From NCBI GenBank assembly GCA_002842255.1, contig PHCM01000004.1:1-16368 (forward strand): DNA of 16,368 nucleotides, read 5' to 3'. The notes under the pieces are model-generated. The model saw nothing but the letters and a program-made list of their open reading frames with translations. It was not told the DNA's origin and made no database searches. This stretch comes from Betaproteobacteria bacterium HGW-Betaproteobacteria-2. Lineage in GTDB: Bacteria; Pseudomonadota; Gammaproteobacteria; Burkholderiales; Methylophilaceae. A program made the translations under genes and the position numbers. Below are positions 6,605-14,048 of the stretch, one piece after another. Each line of letters opens with the position of its first letter. Positions within the stretch are counted from its first letter, which is position 1.

Positions 6605-7786
6605 TTACTCGCTCAGGAATTCCTTGATCAGCTGAGCCAGTAGTTGAACAAGCTGACTTGCCTCATTCTGGTTCATGACCAGAGGCGGTAGCAGCCTGAC
6701 GACATTCTCGGCCGTGACATTGATAAGCAGTTTCTGCGCCAGCGCTCGCTTGACCAGATCGCCGCAGGGGCTATCCAGCTGGATACCGATCATCATGCCC
6801 GCGTTGCGTATGATTTGCACGCCCGGCTGATCGGCCAAAGCGGTTCTTAACTGCTCGCAGATCCAGTTACCGATGGTTTCGGCATTTTCACGCAGCTGCT
6901 CCTGTTCAATCGCATCCAGCGTCGTCAGGCCGGCAGTGCATGCCAGCGGATTGCCGCCGAAAGTGGAACCATGCTTGCCGTAAGTGAAGACTTCCGCAGC
7001 CGTCCCTTTGGCCAGACAGGCACCGATCGGCACACCGGAGCCCAGCCCCTTGGCCAGCGTCATGACATCCGGCATGACATCGGTGTGCTGGAAAGCGAAC
7101 CAGGTACCGGTACGCCCGATACCACTCTGTACTTCGTCCAGTATCAAGAGCCAGCCATGTGCATCACATATCTCACGCAAGCCCGCCAGATAGGCTTTGA
7201 CATCGTGCGGCACATTGATACCGCCCTCGCCCTGCACCGGCTCAACCAGAATCGCCACCACGTTCTGATTGCGGCTGGCGACTTGCCGGATCGCTTCCAG
7301 ATCATCGAACGGTACACGAATGAAACCGCTCACCAGCGGCTCGAAACCGGCTTGCGCCTTACGATTGCCGGTAGCGGAAAGCGTAGCCATGGTCCGGCCA
7401 TGGAAAGCCTTTTCCATGACGATGATTTCCGGATTCTCGATTCCCCGGTTGTGTCCGTGCAGTCGTGCCAGCTTGATAGCGGCCTCATTGGCCTCACACC
7501 CGGAATTGCAGAAAAACACACGATCCATGCCGGAAATTTCGGCAAGCTTGTCTGCCAGCTGTTGCTGTTCGCGGATATGGTAAATATTGGAAACATGGAT
7601 CAGCTTGGCGGACTGATCGGAAATGGCCTTGACCAGTTTCGGATGCGCATGGCCCAAACCGTTTACGGCAACACCCGCCAAGGCATCGAGATATTGATTG
7701 CCTTGTTCATCCCACAGCCAGACGCCCTCGCCTTTGACAAAAGTCACAGGCTGCCTGCCGTAGGTGTTCATCAAATGATCTGACAT
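6605..7786 (-). CDS. argD: Acetylornithine/N-succinyldiaminopimelate aminotransferase
   Basis: This PLP enzyme of fold type I transfers an amino group to N-acetylglutamate semialdehyde to give N-acetylornithine. ArgD enzymes commonly also serve the succinyl-diaminopimelate step of lysine synthesis, which would connect it with dapD further right. The protein has 393 residues. Seen are N-S-G-C-E-A-N-E-A-A-I-K (94-105), F-H-G-R-T (128-132), the E-P-V-Q-G-E-G-G segment (182-189), L-D-E-V-Q (216-220; Asp217 contacts the PLP ring), T-L-A-K-G-L-G with the Schiff-base Lys246, and S-T-F-G-G-N-P (274-280). The ATG at 7786 starts the family-typical M-S-D-H-L-M-N-T-Y-G-R; an upstream ATG at 7849 would run through the terminator hairpin and is rejected. 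It is the first gene of the arginine cluster. Confidence 0.96.
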   Translation of the reverse strand: MSDHLMNTYGRQPVTFVKGEGVWLWDEQGNQYLDALAGVAVNGLGHAHPKLVKAISDQSAKLIHVSNIYHIREQQQLADKLAEISGMDRVFFCNSGCEANEAAIKLARLHGHNRGIENPEIIVMEKAFHGRTMATLSATGNRKAQAGFEPLVSGFIRVPFDDLEAIRQVASRNQNVVAILVEPVQGEGGINVPHDVKAYLAGLREICDAHGWLLILDEVQSGIGRTGTWFAFQHTDVMPDVMTLAKGLGSGVPIGACLAKGTAAEVFTYGKHGSTFGGNPLACTAGLTTLDAIEQEQLRENAETIGNWICEQLRTALADQPGVQIIRNAGMMIGIQLDSPCGDLVKRALAQKLLINVTAENVVRLLPPLVMNQNEASQLVQLLAQLIKEFLSE

Positions 7787-7816
7787 ATTATTGTTTCGTA
7801 CTCTATAAATAAAAAT

Positions 7817-7844
7817 GCAAACGGCGGCCCCAGCCGCCGTTTGC
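7817..7844 (-). terminator. Strong hairpin terminator after the PuuD-like gene
   Basis: A perfect 12-bp stem, GCAAACGGCGGC (7817-7828) and GCCGCCGTTTGC (7833-7844), encloses a 4-nt loop. On the minus strand it is followed by ATTTTTATTTA, an interrupted U-tract. It begins 16 bp after the stop at 7861 and ends only 30 bp before the argD start, leaving little room for a separate argD promoter. Confidence 0.82.
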
Positions 7845-7860
7845 AGCACAGGTAAAAGCG

Positions 7861-8355
7861 TTACAGGCCGATTGCAGCCTTGTGGGTCAATCCATTGGCC
7901 ATAAAGAACAACATGGGAATGGACAACATGGTGTTGGTTCGCGATGCCAGGAACGCCACCCGGCGAGCCTTGGCCTTGACTTCATCGCTAGCTGCCACCA
8001 ACCCCAGGATCTTCTTCTGATTCGGCCAGATCAACACCCAGACATTAAACAACATGATGGTGCCGAGCCAGGCACCTATGCCGATTCCGGCGTAGGCCGG
8101 TTCCAGCATGAAGGCGTGGGTGAAGTTGCCACCCAGCATGGCCGCACCGGCAAGCCAGGTCACCAGCGCTGCCCAGCGGAACCACAGCAACGCCCTCGGC
8201 GCCACGTGCTTGGATATCCCTGCAGCCGTACCATCGGCGGTTGCATCCTTCATCGCCGGCACCTGCACGAAATTGAAGTAATACAGCAAGCCTACCCAAG
8301 TGATGCCTGCCATGAAATGCACCCAGCGAAAAATCCCGTCAAGCATGAAATCCAT
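7861..8355 (-). CDS. Stand-alone Urate_ox_N (PuuD-like) integral membrane protein
   Basis: This 164-residue protein has about four membrane helices (near 8-30, 57-78, 88-110 and 133-154). The hallmark N-V-W-V-L-I-W-P-N-Q-K-K-I-L-G (104-118) and the early H-F-M-A-G-I-T-W-V-G-L (13-23) match the membrane domain of PuuD-type urate hydroxylases. Full PuuD carries a C-terminal cytochrome c; here there is none, and no purine catabolism gene is nearby. Conserved membrane histidines are His13 and His80. Annotation as urate hydroxylase would be over-reach: it may be a redox- or haem-related membrane protein of unknown function. The start lies one base after the stop of the upstream 34-aa gene, and a G-rich stretch before it may serve as ribosome binding site. 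Confidence 0.85.
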   Translation of the reverse strand: MDFMLDGIFRWVHFMAGITWVGLLYYFNFVQVPAMKDATADGTAAGISKHVAPRALLWFRWAALVTWLAGAAMLGGNFTHAFMLEPAYAGIGIGAWLGTIMLFNVWVLIWPNQKKILGLVAASDEVKAKARRVAFLASRTNTMLSIPMLFFMANGLTHKAAIGL

Positions 8356-8356
8356 G

Positions 8357-8461
8357 TTACGCCCCCGCCAGAATAAAGTTCTTTAAAAACAGATACAGAA
8401 CCAGTGTTAACACCAGCCCTGAAACTATCGTCCCTAAAATCGAATCCAGCGGGTTTTTCAT
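8357..8461 (-). CDS. 34-residue single-pass membrane peptide, coupled to the PuuD-like gene
   Basis: This short frame of 35 codons including stop encodes a polar N-terminus (M-K-N-P-L-D-S), one long hydrophobic helix (about residues 8-30, rich in L, V and I), a Lys-Asn pair at 27-28 and an end in L-A-G-A. A good Shine-Dalgarno, GAGGAG, lies about nine bases before the ATG. The TAA stop is separated by a single base from the start of the PuuD-like gene, which is strong evidence for translational coupling. I do not recognise the family. Small single-helix proteins often stabilise or tune membrane complexes, so a subunit role with the neighbour is plausible but inferred. Confidence 0.72.
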   Translation of the reverse strand: MKNPLDSILGTIVSGLVLTLVLYLFLKNFILAGA

Positions 8462-8501
8462 GGATTTACACTCCTCTGTTGAATTTCGTATTTGCTTTGA
8501 A

Positions 8502-8515
8502 TTGTTTTATATCAA
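8502..8515. promoter_or_regulatory. FNR/Anr-like site between the divergent genes
   Basis: TTGTT-TTAT-ATCAA matches the FNR consensus TTGAT-N4-ATCAA in nine of ten defined positions. It is centred about 47 bp upstream of the small membrane peptide and about 200 bp upstream of the Rieske gene, in the AT-rich 248-bp divergent spacer 8462-8709. The distance to the peptide's ribosome binding site does not suit a standard class II (-41.5) activator position, so either repression or chance occurrence in AT-rich DNA is possible. A weak minus-strand promoter (TTGATT, N17, TAACCT at 8552-8524) would place the site just after its start point. No other convincing feature was found in this spacer. Confidence 0.35.
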
Positions 8516-8709
8516 CATCGTTGAGGTTAGCTTAAAAATACCGATTAATCAAGGATTACGCCCTGTTTCATCGGGTATTTTTAATCACCTTCGACCATCC
8601 TGTTTCAAGCAAAAGTGGTTTATTAAAAACAGACTTTGGGGCAAAATTCGTTGTTCGGCAAAAACCGCCATCAAATCAACTGTTTCGACATCGCATTTTT
8701 CATGAATTT

Positions 8710-9840
8710 ATGGCTTCACTCGCATCACTTAAACCCGTAGTTACGTCACCATCACGGGTAGATTCTCAGCTTCCGGTTTCCTGGTACACCGACCCCGCCA
8801 TTCATGCACTGGAGCAGGAGTATCTGTTTCCCCTCTCGCCACAATACATCGGTCATGCATTAATGGCGCAGAATCCTGGAGATTTTTGCACAATCGAATG
8901 GCTGCATGAGGCAAAGGCTCTGGTCAATGATGCGGGCAACATCAATCTCATCAGCAACATCTGTCGTCATCGCCAGGCCATCATGCTGAACGGCCGCGGC
9001 AATACGCGCAATATCGCCTGCCCCTTGCATCGCTGGACTTACAACTTGCAGGGTGAACTGATGGGTGCACCGCATTTCGAGCAGAACCCATGCATGCATC
9101 TCAACAGGACTGCGCTGCAGAACTGGCAGGGGCTGCTGTTCGACAGCAAACGCGATGTCATGAAGGACCTCGGCAAACTGGGACCGATCAAGGATCTCGA
9201 CTTTACCGGCTATCTGCTGGATCGCGTCATGATCGAGGAATACAACTTCAACTGGAAGACCTTCATCGAAGTATATCTGGAGGATTACCATGTCGGCCCT
9301 TTCCACCCGGGGCTCGACCGCTTCGTCGATTGCGAGGACCTGAAATGGGAATTCGGCGAGTGGTATAGCGTACAGACCGTCGGCATCAAGGATGCCCTGA
9401 AAAAACCGGGCTCCCCCATCTACAAACAATGGCAGGAGCAGGTGTTGCGCTATGGGCAAAACCAGTTGCCTGCTCATGGGGCTATCTGGCTGGTGTATTA
9501 CCCGTTCCTGATGATTGAATGGTATCCAAACGTACTCGTGGTGTCGCACATCATCCCGCGCGGTGTCGACGCCTGCACCAATGTCGTCGAGTTCTATTAT
9601 CCTGAGGATATCGCCCTGTTCGAGGCCGAATTCATCAAGGCTCATCAGGCGGCCTACAACGAAACGGCAATAGAGGACAAGGATATCTGCGAACGCATGC
9701 ATCAGGGGCGTCAGGCGCTATACCGGCAGGGACTGGATGAGCGCGGCCCCTACCAGCACCCGATGGAGACCGGCATGCAGCATTTCCATCAATGGCTCCG
9801 GCAACAACTCGCACCCCACCTGCAGACTGACGCACGTTGA
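8710..9840 (+). CDS. Rieske non-heme iron oxygenase, alpha subunit (single gene)
   Basis: This cytoplasmic oxygenase alpha subunit has 376 residues. The Rieske [2Fe-2S] motif is Cys85-x-His87-x16-Cys104-x2-His107. The catalytic domain has the non-heme iron histidines His194 and His199 in E-D-Y-H-V-G-P-F-H-P-G-L, with a carboxylate in I-E-D-K-D-I-C-E-R (Asp323 most likely). The N-W-K-T-F-I-E-V-Y-L-E-D-Y-H block resembles choline/carnitine-type and other alpha-only oxygenases. The substrate is not recognisable. No beta subunit, ferredoxin or reductase is adjacent, so electrons must come from a partner elsewhere. The ATG at 8710 has no visible Shine-Dalgarno; the frame stays open upstream without another ATG, so the start is uncertain. 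Its stop overlaps the start of the transporter gene. Confidence 0.9.
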   Translation: MASLASLKPVVTSPSRVDSQLPVSWYTDPAIHALEQEYLFPLSPQYIGHALMAQNPGDFCTIEWLHEAKALVNDAGNINLISNICRHRQAIMLNGRGNTRNIACPLHRWTYNLQGELMGAPHFEQNPCMHLNRTALQNWQGLLFDSKRDVMKDLGKLGPIKDLDFTGYLLDRVMIEEYNFNWKTFIEVYLEDYHVGPFHPGLDRFVDCEDLKWEFGEWYSVQTVGIKDALKKPGSPIYKQWQEQVLRYGQNQLPAHGAIWLVYYPFLMIEWYPNVLVVSHIIPRGVDACTNVVEFYYPEDIALFEAEFIKAHQAAYNETAIEDKDICERMHQGRQALYRQGLDERGPYQHPMETGMQHFHQWLRQQLAPHLQTDAR

Positions 9841-10703
9841 AACTGCCTAGATTGACGATCAACAAACCGGGCAGCCTGTGGATGTTGGTGGCTGCTCTTT
9901 TCTTTGCCATCATGGGCACGCTGGTCAAGGTCGGCGGCGAAAAATTCAGCAGCCCGGAACTGGTGTTCTATCGCTCATTTTTCGGGCTTGTATTTATTTT
10001 CGTGCTGGCCAGAAAACATCAGCTGCAACTGAAAACACCCGTACTGGGCAAGCAGTTGGCCCGATCAATCCTGGGCTTCGTCTCGCTGGTCATGTTCTTT
10101 TACGCCATCAGTCAGCTACCACTGGCGACGGCCATCACGCTCAACTACACCTCACCCTTGTTCATGGCAACCTTCGCGCCTTTCATGCTGCGTGAACGCC
10201 CCCGCCCAATCCTGATCGTTGCCATCATTCTGGGTTTTCTCGGCGTCGCGCTGCTGTTGAAGCCCAGCCTGCACGCTGACGAGTTGATTGCCGGCACCAT
10301 CGGCCTCCTGTCAGGGCTGACGGCTGGCATCGTCTACGTCCATGTCACCCAGCTTGCGCGTGCCGGCGAGCCGGACTGGCGCACGGTTTTCTATTTCACA
10401 CTGGTTTGCACGATCGGCGCCGGCCTGTGGATGTTGCTGCACCACTTCAATCCGCTTTCCTGGCACGACATTCCGCTGCTGCTCGGGCTGGGCGCTTCCG
10501 CCACCATCGCGCAATTCGCCATGACGCGTGCCTACCGCACCGGCAATCATCTGGTTGTCGGCAGCCTGGCCTATACCACCGTGCTGATCGCCAGCATCAT
10601 CGGCATCGTCCTCTGGAACGAGACCCTGTCTGCGGATCGCTGGATCGCAGTGGCGCTGATCATCCTCGGCGGCCTGATCAGCATCCGTTCCAGCCCCAGA
10701 TAA
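9837..10703 (+). CDS. EamA/DMT-family transporter
   Basis: This inner-membrane carrier has 288 residues and about ten hydrophobic helices arranged as two EamA repeats (about 13-140 and 148-284). Typical signatures are the opening A-A-L-F-F-A-I-M-G-T-L-V-K, Y-A-I-S-Q-L-P-L-A-T-A-I-T-L in the first repeat, and W-N-E-T-L-S at the end of the second. The family moves metabolites such as amino acids and related compounds, often outward; the substrate is not predictable here. The proposed TTG start overlaps the Rieske stop (TTGA at 9837-9840), implying translational coupling. An ATG at 9882 (residue 16) is possible, but would begin inside the first helix. The pairing suggests the oxygenase product or substrate may be the transported molecule. 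Confidence 0.86.
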   Translation: MKLPRLTINKPGSLWMLVAALFFAIMGTLVKVGGEKFSSPELVFYRSFFGLVFIFVLARKHQLQLKTPVLGKQLARSILGFVSLVMFFYAISQLPLATAITLNYTSPLFMATFAPFMLRERPRPILIVAIILGFLGVALLLKPSLHADELIAGTIGLLSGLTAGIVYVHVTQLARAGEPDWRTVFYFTLVCTIGAGLWMLLHHFNPLSWHDIPLLLGLGASATIAQFAMTRAYRTGNHLVVGSLAYTTVLIASIIGIVLWNETLSADRWIAVALIILGGLISIRSSPR

Positions 10704-10802
10704 AACAGACTAATTCCATTATAAACAGCCGCTTATGCTGGACATTTACACGCCAGTAGCTTAGGCTAATCTTCCGCTCCCAATAACGAGCCTCATATCG
10801 GC

Positions 10803-11447
10803 ATGGCAACTGTCAGAAAACCCTGCATGCAAGTTGTAATCGCTACCAGCATCAGCATGATGCTGAGCGGCTGCATGGGCGCACCTCTGGCTCAACAACT
10901 ACTGACCTCTGCCCTCATGCATGGTACAGACAGCATCATTGAAAATGCTTACGAAGCGCAAACACGCGAGCTGATCAACAACAGAACACTGCAGGACGCC
11001 GCACCCGACCCATACTGGTCGAGTTTCGTCACGGCCGGCTTTGAGAAAATCACGCCCATAGCAGAACCGCTGCCGGCAGAACCCATACCCACGGAGCCCC
11101 TGCCTGCAGAGCTCTTGATGTCAGCTCATGAAGCAAGCGATATCCCGACCGCCAAACCCGAAGTGCAGATTGCACCGCTGGTCCGTGTGGAAGTCTGGAA
11201 CATGCTGATTGGGGAAGAGAAATTTTCCGTGCTGGAACAGGCTTATACGCGCGGCAATGCCGAACTGCCTCCCAGGCAGGATTGGGAACGCCTGTATGTC
11301 GCCACGGGCGCCGTGGCAGGTACCGACGGACAACCTATTATTTTTCTGGTACCGCCGCACCTCGGAAAGTTGCAGAGCGGCCAGGAAACCATCGTGGAGT
11401 TAAGTCATGCGGGCGACCTGAATATCGCCCGCTATGCCGCCCGCTAG
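10803..11447 (+). CDS. Predicted lipoprotein with a proline/glutamate-rich linker, function unknown
   Basis: This 214-residue protein has a lipoprotein signal: a basic start, a hydrophobic stretch around 10-21 and the lipobox M-L-S-G-Cys24. After an alpha-helical region (27-66), residues 87-105 hold a degenerate repeat of the type A-E-P-L-P / T-E-P-L-P, probably an extended linker. A C-terminal globular part follows (about 120-210), mostly beta and with P-P-R-Q-D-W-E-R-L-Y-V-A-T-G-A near 156-170. I do not recognise the family. The residue after the lipid cysteine is Met, so outer-membrane sorting would be expected (no Asp at +2). It ends 10 bp from the convergent response-regulator stop. No clear Shine-Dalgarno is seen; the 99-bp upstream gap has only a weak promoter candidate (TTTACA, N16, TAATCT). 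Confidence 0.75.
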   Translation: MATVRKPCMQVVIATSISMMLSGCMGAPLAQQLLTSALMHGTDSIIENAYEAQTRELINNRTLQDAAPDPYWSSFVTAGFEKITPIAEPLPAEPIPTEPLPAELLMSAHEASDIPTAKPEVQIAPLVRVEVWNMLIGEEKFSVLEQAYTRGNAELPPRQDWERLYVATGAVAGTDGQPIIFLVPPHLGKLQSGQETIVELSHAGDLNIARYAAR

Positions 11448-11457
11448 AACAGCTGAA

Positions 11458-12096
11458 TCAAGGGTCGATCAAACCGGAGCGCATGGCAATCAAGGCAATC
11501 TCAGCCGAGTTGTTTGCGTTCAACTTTTGCTTGATATTGTAGAGATGCGTACCGACCGTTCTGGGCGACAGACAAAGCGTTTCGGCAATATCGTTGGTGG
11601 TTTTGCCCTTGGCCAATGCCATGAATACCTCGAACTCCCGGTCTGACAGCACGTCCACCGGATTCTGCTCGCCGGACAGCTGCTGAATGGCCATCTGCTG
11701 CGCCACGCTGGCTTCCAGATAACGCTTGCCACCGGCAACCGTCCTGATCGCCTTGATCAACTCCTCTGCTGCACTCCGCTTGGTCAGATATCCCATGGCA
11801 CCGGCATTCAAAACGCGCTTTGGGTGCACCGAATCCTCGTGTGCGCTAAGTACCAGTATGCGGGCATGGCTTTCCTTCGCCACTATGCGCTCAATAGCCT
11901 CCAGACCGCCGATGCCCGGCATGGTGATATCCATGACGACCACGTCAGGGTGATGTTCCATATACAACTTGACGCCCTGTTCCCCGCTTTCCGCCTCGGC
12001 CACAACCTTGATATCAGGAGCCGACTCCAGCAGCATCTTGAATCCCATACGGACGACAGCATGGTCATCGACCAGTAACACATTGATTTGGCTCAT
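11458..12096 (-). CDS. NarL/FixJ-family response regulator
   Basis: This is a cytoplasmic transcription regulator of 212 residues. The receiver domain (about 3-120) has Asp10-Asp11, the phosphoacceptor Asp56, Ser84 and Lys106. A LuxR-type helix-turn-helix follows (about 148-210): L-S-D-R-E-F-E-V-F, then G-K-T-T-N-D-I-A-E-T-L-C-L-S-P-R-T-V-G-T-H. Its start overlaps the kinase stop by ATGA, so the kinase at 12093-13811 is the partner. The receiver resembles UvrY/GacA- and MoxX-like regulators, but target genes cannot be deduced. Confidence 0.95.
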   Translation of the reverse strand: MSQINVLLVDDHAVVRMGFKMLLESAPDIKVVAEAESGEQGVKLYMEHHPDVVVMDITMPGIGGLEAIERIVAKESHARILVLSAHEDSVHPKRVLNAGAMGYLTKRSAAEELIKAIRTVAGGKRYLEASVAQQMAIQQLSGEQNPVDVLSDREFEVFMALAKGKTTNDIAETLCLSPRTVGTHLYNIKQKLNANNSAEIALIAMRSGLIDP

Positions 12097-13811
12097 GCCT
12101 GCTGACCTTTCGGAATATTGATACGTATTGTCGTGCCTTTTTCCAGCTCCGAATCTATATGGAATGTACCCTGCAAGGCCTGTGCACGCTCACGCATCCC
12201 GAGCAGGCCGAAATGCTGGCTGTGATCGACCTTGCAGAAATCCATGCCATGGCCATTATCCTTGATCGTCAATTGTAATTCTCCTGATTTATTCACTTCC
12301 AGCTTGATTTCGATTGCGCTGGCATTCGAATGTTTCAAGGCGTTGTTGACGGCTTCCTGCACCACTCGGTAGATGTTGATATTCACCACCTCGCCCAGAC
12401 CGTTGACATCCCCCTTGGCCACCAGCTTGATCTTGAGTTCCGGGTGGTGTTGCCGGTAACTGGAGACGAGATCACGCAAGGTTTCGGAAAGTCCCAGATT
12501 ATCCAGCGATCCCGGCCGTAACTGGCGGATGATGTTATGCATGCCATCGTAAATATGATTCGCAGCTGCGACAATAGTTTGCGCATTGGAAGCGATATCC
12601 GGCATTTTTTCCTGTGTCTTGTTGGCAATGCCCACAGCAAAGGTTTTGATGGCGGTAACATACTGACCCAGTTCGTCATGCAGCTCACGCGCCAGACTGC
12701 GGCGTTCATCTTCAATATGGCGCTGTATCAGATGCGTCAGCTGTCTATTCTCCTCCAGTTGCCGTTCTGCCTCTTCGGCCTGTTTGCGTTCGGTAATGTC
12801 GCGCATGCTGCAGATATCGCCGATCACCTTGCCGCTGACCGGATCGATCAGAGGTGCCGCCGAGATGGAAACATCGATAATCCTGCCGTCGCGTGCCTGC
12901 CGTCTGGAGTCATGGTTTTCAACCTTGCGCCCGGCATTGATTTCCCTCAGATCGGACTCCAGTTCGGCTTTCTCGCTGACCGGCGTCAGCAGGGAAACAG
13001 ATTTGCCGATAATATCCTCCGGCGCATAGCCGAACATGCGCTGTGCCGCGGGATTCCAGAACGAGATATTGCCTTCCAGATCATGAATCATGATGGCATC
13101 GGCAGTCTGCTTGACAATCAACGCCAGCCGCCGGCTCTCCTCGGTGCTGGCCTGCAGGGACTCGCCCATGCGGTTGAAGTTCTGCGCGATCCGGGCAAAT
13201 TCCGGCAATTCAAATTCCGGCAAACGCGTACCCAAGTCACCCTGTTCCATTTGATTCATCGCCTGTAGCATGGGCTGTACAGGCTTGAGCCAGCGGCCCA
13301 GCATCCAGTAGACCATGACATTGAGCAAAACAAAGAACACCATGCCAACCCAGAACAGATCCAGCATATTGACCCAGGCTTCGCGTATGGAGCCGATGGG
13401 GGCAGGATCGACCACCAGCGTGCCGAAATTGATCTCCCGCATGACCGATGGCTCGTTCGGAGCCAGAATCTCGATGAACCACTGCGGCGGGTCGACATTG
13501 GCCCGGTAGGTGGACGCCGGTGATCGGTAAAGCAGATTGCCCTGCAGATCATAAAGCGATATCCGCGTACCCCGCACATGTTTCAGATGCTCCAGAAAAC
13601 GCTGCATGACCACATGCGTATAACCCCAAGCCGGGTTCTGCTCTGAACTGATGATGACGGTATCAAGCAACTGCACCGTCACCCGGGCGGATGCTTCAAT
13701 CCCCTCCTGCGTCGAGGTACGCAAGCCCTTGATGACAACAAAAGCGACTGCAGCCATGAAGATCAGCATGACCACGGTAATCAGCAGGTTCAGTCGAAAA
13801 CGCAAACTCAT
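12093..13811 (-). CDS. HAMP-PAS sensor histidine kinase of the HisKA_3 (NarX/DegS-like) class
   Basis: This is an inner-membrane sensor of 572 residues. Helix 1 (about 8-29), a periplasmic domain of some 120 residues and helix 2 (about 150-171) are followed by a HAMP (about 172-225), one PAS (about 227-345) ending in M-R-D-I-T-E-R-K-Q, a short coiled coil, a HisKA_3 dimerisation helix with E-R-R-S-L-A-R-E-L-His378-D-E-L-G-Q, and an HATPase_c domain with Q-E-A-V-N-N-A-L-K-H (485-494), K-D-N-G-H-G (517-522) and F-G-L-L-G-M-R-E-R (534-542). The N-terminal region, with R-L-N-L-L and E-A-S-A-R-V-T-V-Q-L-L-D, resembles the LapD/MoxY periplasmic-domain family. The stimulus is unknown. It is the first gene of a two-gene operon with the NarL-type regulator (4-bp overlap). 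Confidence 0.94.
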   Translation of the reverse strand: MSLRFRLNLLITVVMLIFMAAVAFVVIKGLRTSTQEGIEASARVTVQLLDTVIISSEQNPAWGYTHVVMQRFLEHLKHVRGTRISLYDLQGNLLYRSPASTYRANVDPPQWFIEILAPNEPSVMREINFGTLVVDPAPIGSIREAWVNMLDLFWVGMVFFVLLNVMVYWMLGRWLKPVQPMLQAMNQMEQGDLGTRLPEFELPEFARIAQNFNRMGESLQASTEESRRLALIVKQTADAIMIHDLEGNISFWNPAAQRMFGYAPEDIIGKSVSLLTPVSEKAELESDLREINAGRKVENHDSRRQARDGRIIDVSISAAPLIDPVSGKVIGDICSMRDITERKQAEEAERQLEENRQLTHLIQRHIEDERRSLARELHDELGQYVTAIKTFAVGIANKTQEKMPDIASNAQTIVAAANHIYDGMHNIIRQLRPGSLDNLGLSETLRDLVSSYRQHHPELKIKLVAKGDVNGLGEVVNINIYRVVQEAVNNALKHSNASAIEIKLEVNKSGELQLTIKDNGHGMDFCKVDHSQHFGLLGMRERAQALQGTFHIDSELEKGTTIRINIPKGQQA

Positions 13812-13843
13812 GGAATGGCACTTAATCGGTTCAGATAGGCCAC

Positions 13844-13871
13844 ATTATGATACAGAACTGAAAAACTCCAA
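13844..13871 (-). promoter_or_regulatory. Weak promoter candidate for the HisKA_3 kinase operon
   Basis: On the minus strand TTGGAG (13871-13866), a 16-bp spacer and CATAAT (13849-13844) form a possible sigma-70 promoter ending 33 bp before the kinase ATG. The -35 match is poor (three of six); the -10 is good (five of six). Confidence 0.3.
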
Positions 13872-13973
13872 TTGTCTGATTTGATTTCGCCATCTTCGCT
13901 TCGGAAAAGCATGAAAAAGACAACCCAGCCCGTTCTGTTGACCGCGAAACCTGTGCAGATGTGCGGTGTCAAA

Positions 13974-14002
13974 TGCATACTGGCAATAGCAGGGTCTATA
14001 AT
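13974..14002 (+). promoter_or_regulatory. Promoter candidate for the M48 peptidase gene
   Basis: A perfect -10 hexamer TATAAT (13997-14002) follows TGCATA (13974-13979) after 17 bp. The -35 is weak, which would fit a regulated promoter. The leader to the ATG at 14049 is about 40 nt and includes GGGAG before the start. Confidence 0.5.
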
Positions 14003-14048
14003 CCGTCTATCAAACTACCCCACAGGCATATCCATCCGGGAGAAAATC

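Noticed and set aside
8460..8705. An 81-codon plus-strand frame in the divergent spacer
   Set aside because: It has no good ribosome binding site, atypical composition, and overlaps the ribosome binding site region of the better supported 34-aa gene on the other strand.
13872..14048. N-terminal extension of the M48 protease
   Set aside because: The extension is not signal-like, whereas the ATG at 14049 has GGGAG upstream and opens a perfect lipoprotein signal; the extension also covers the TATAAT promoter candidate.
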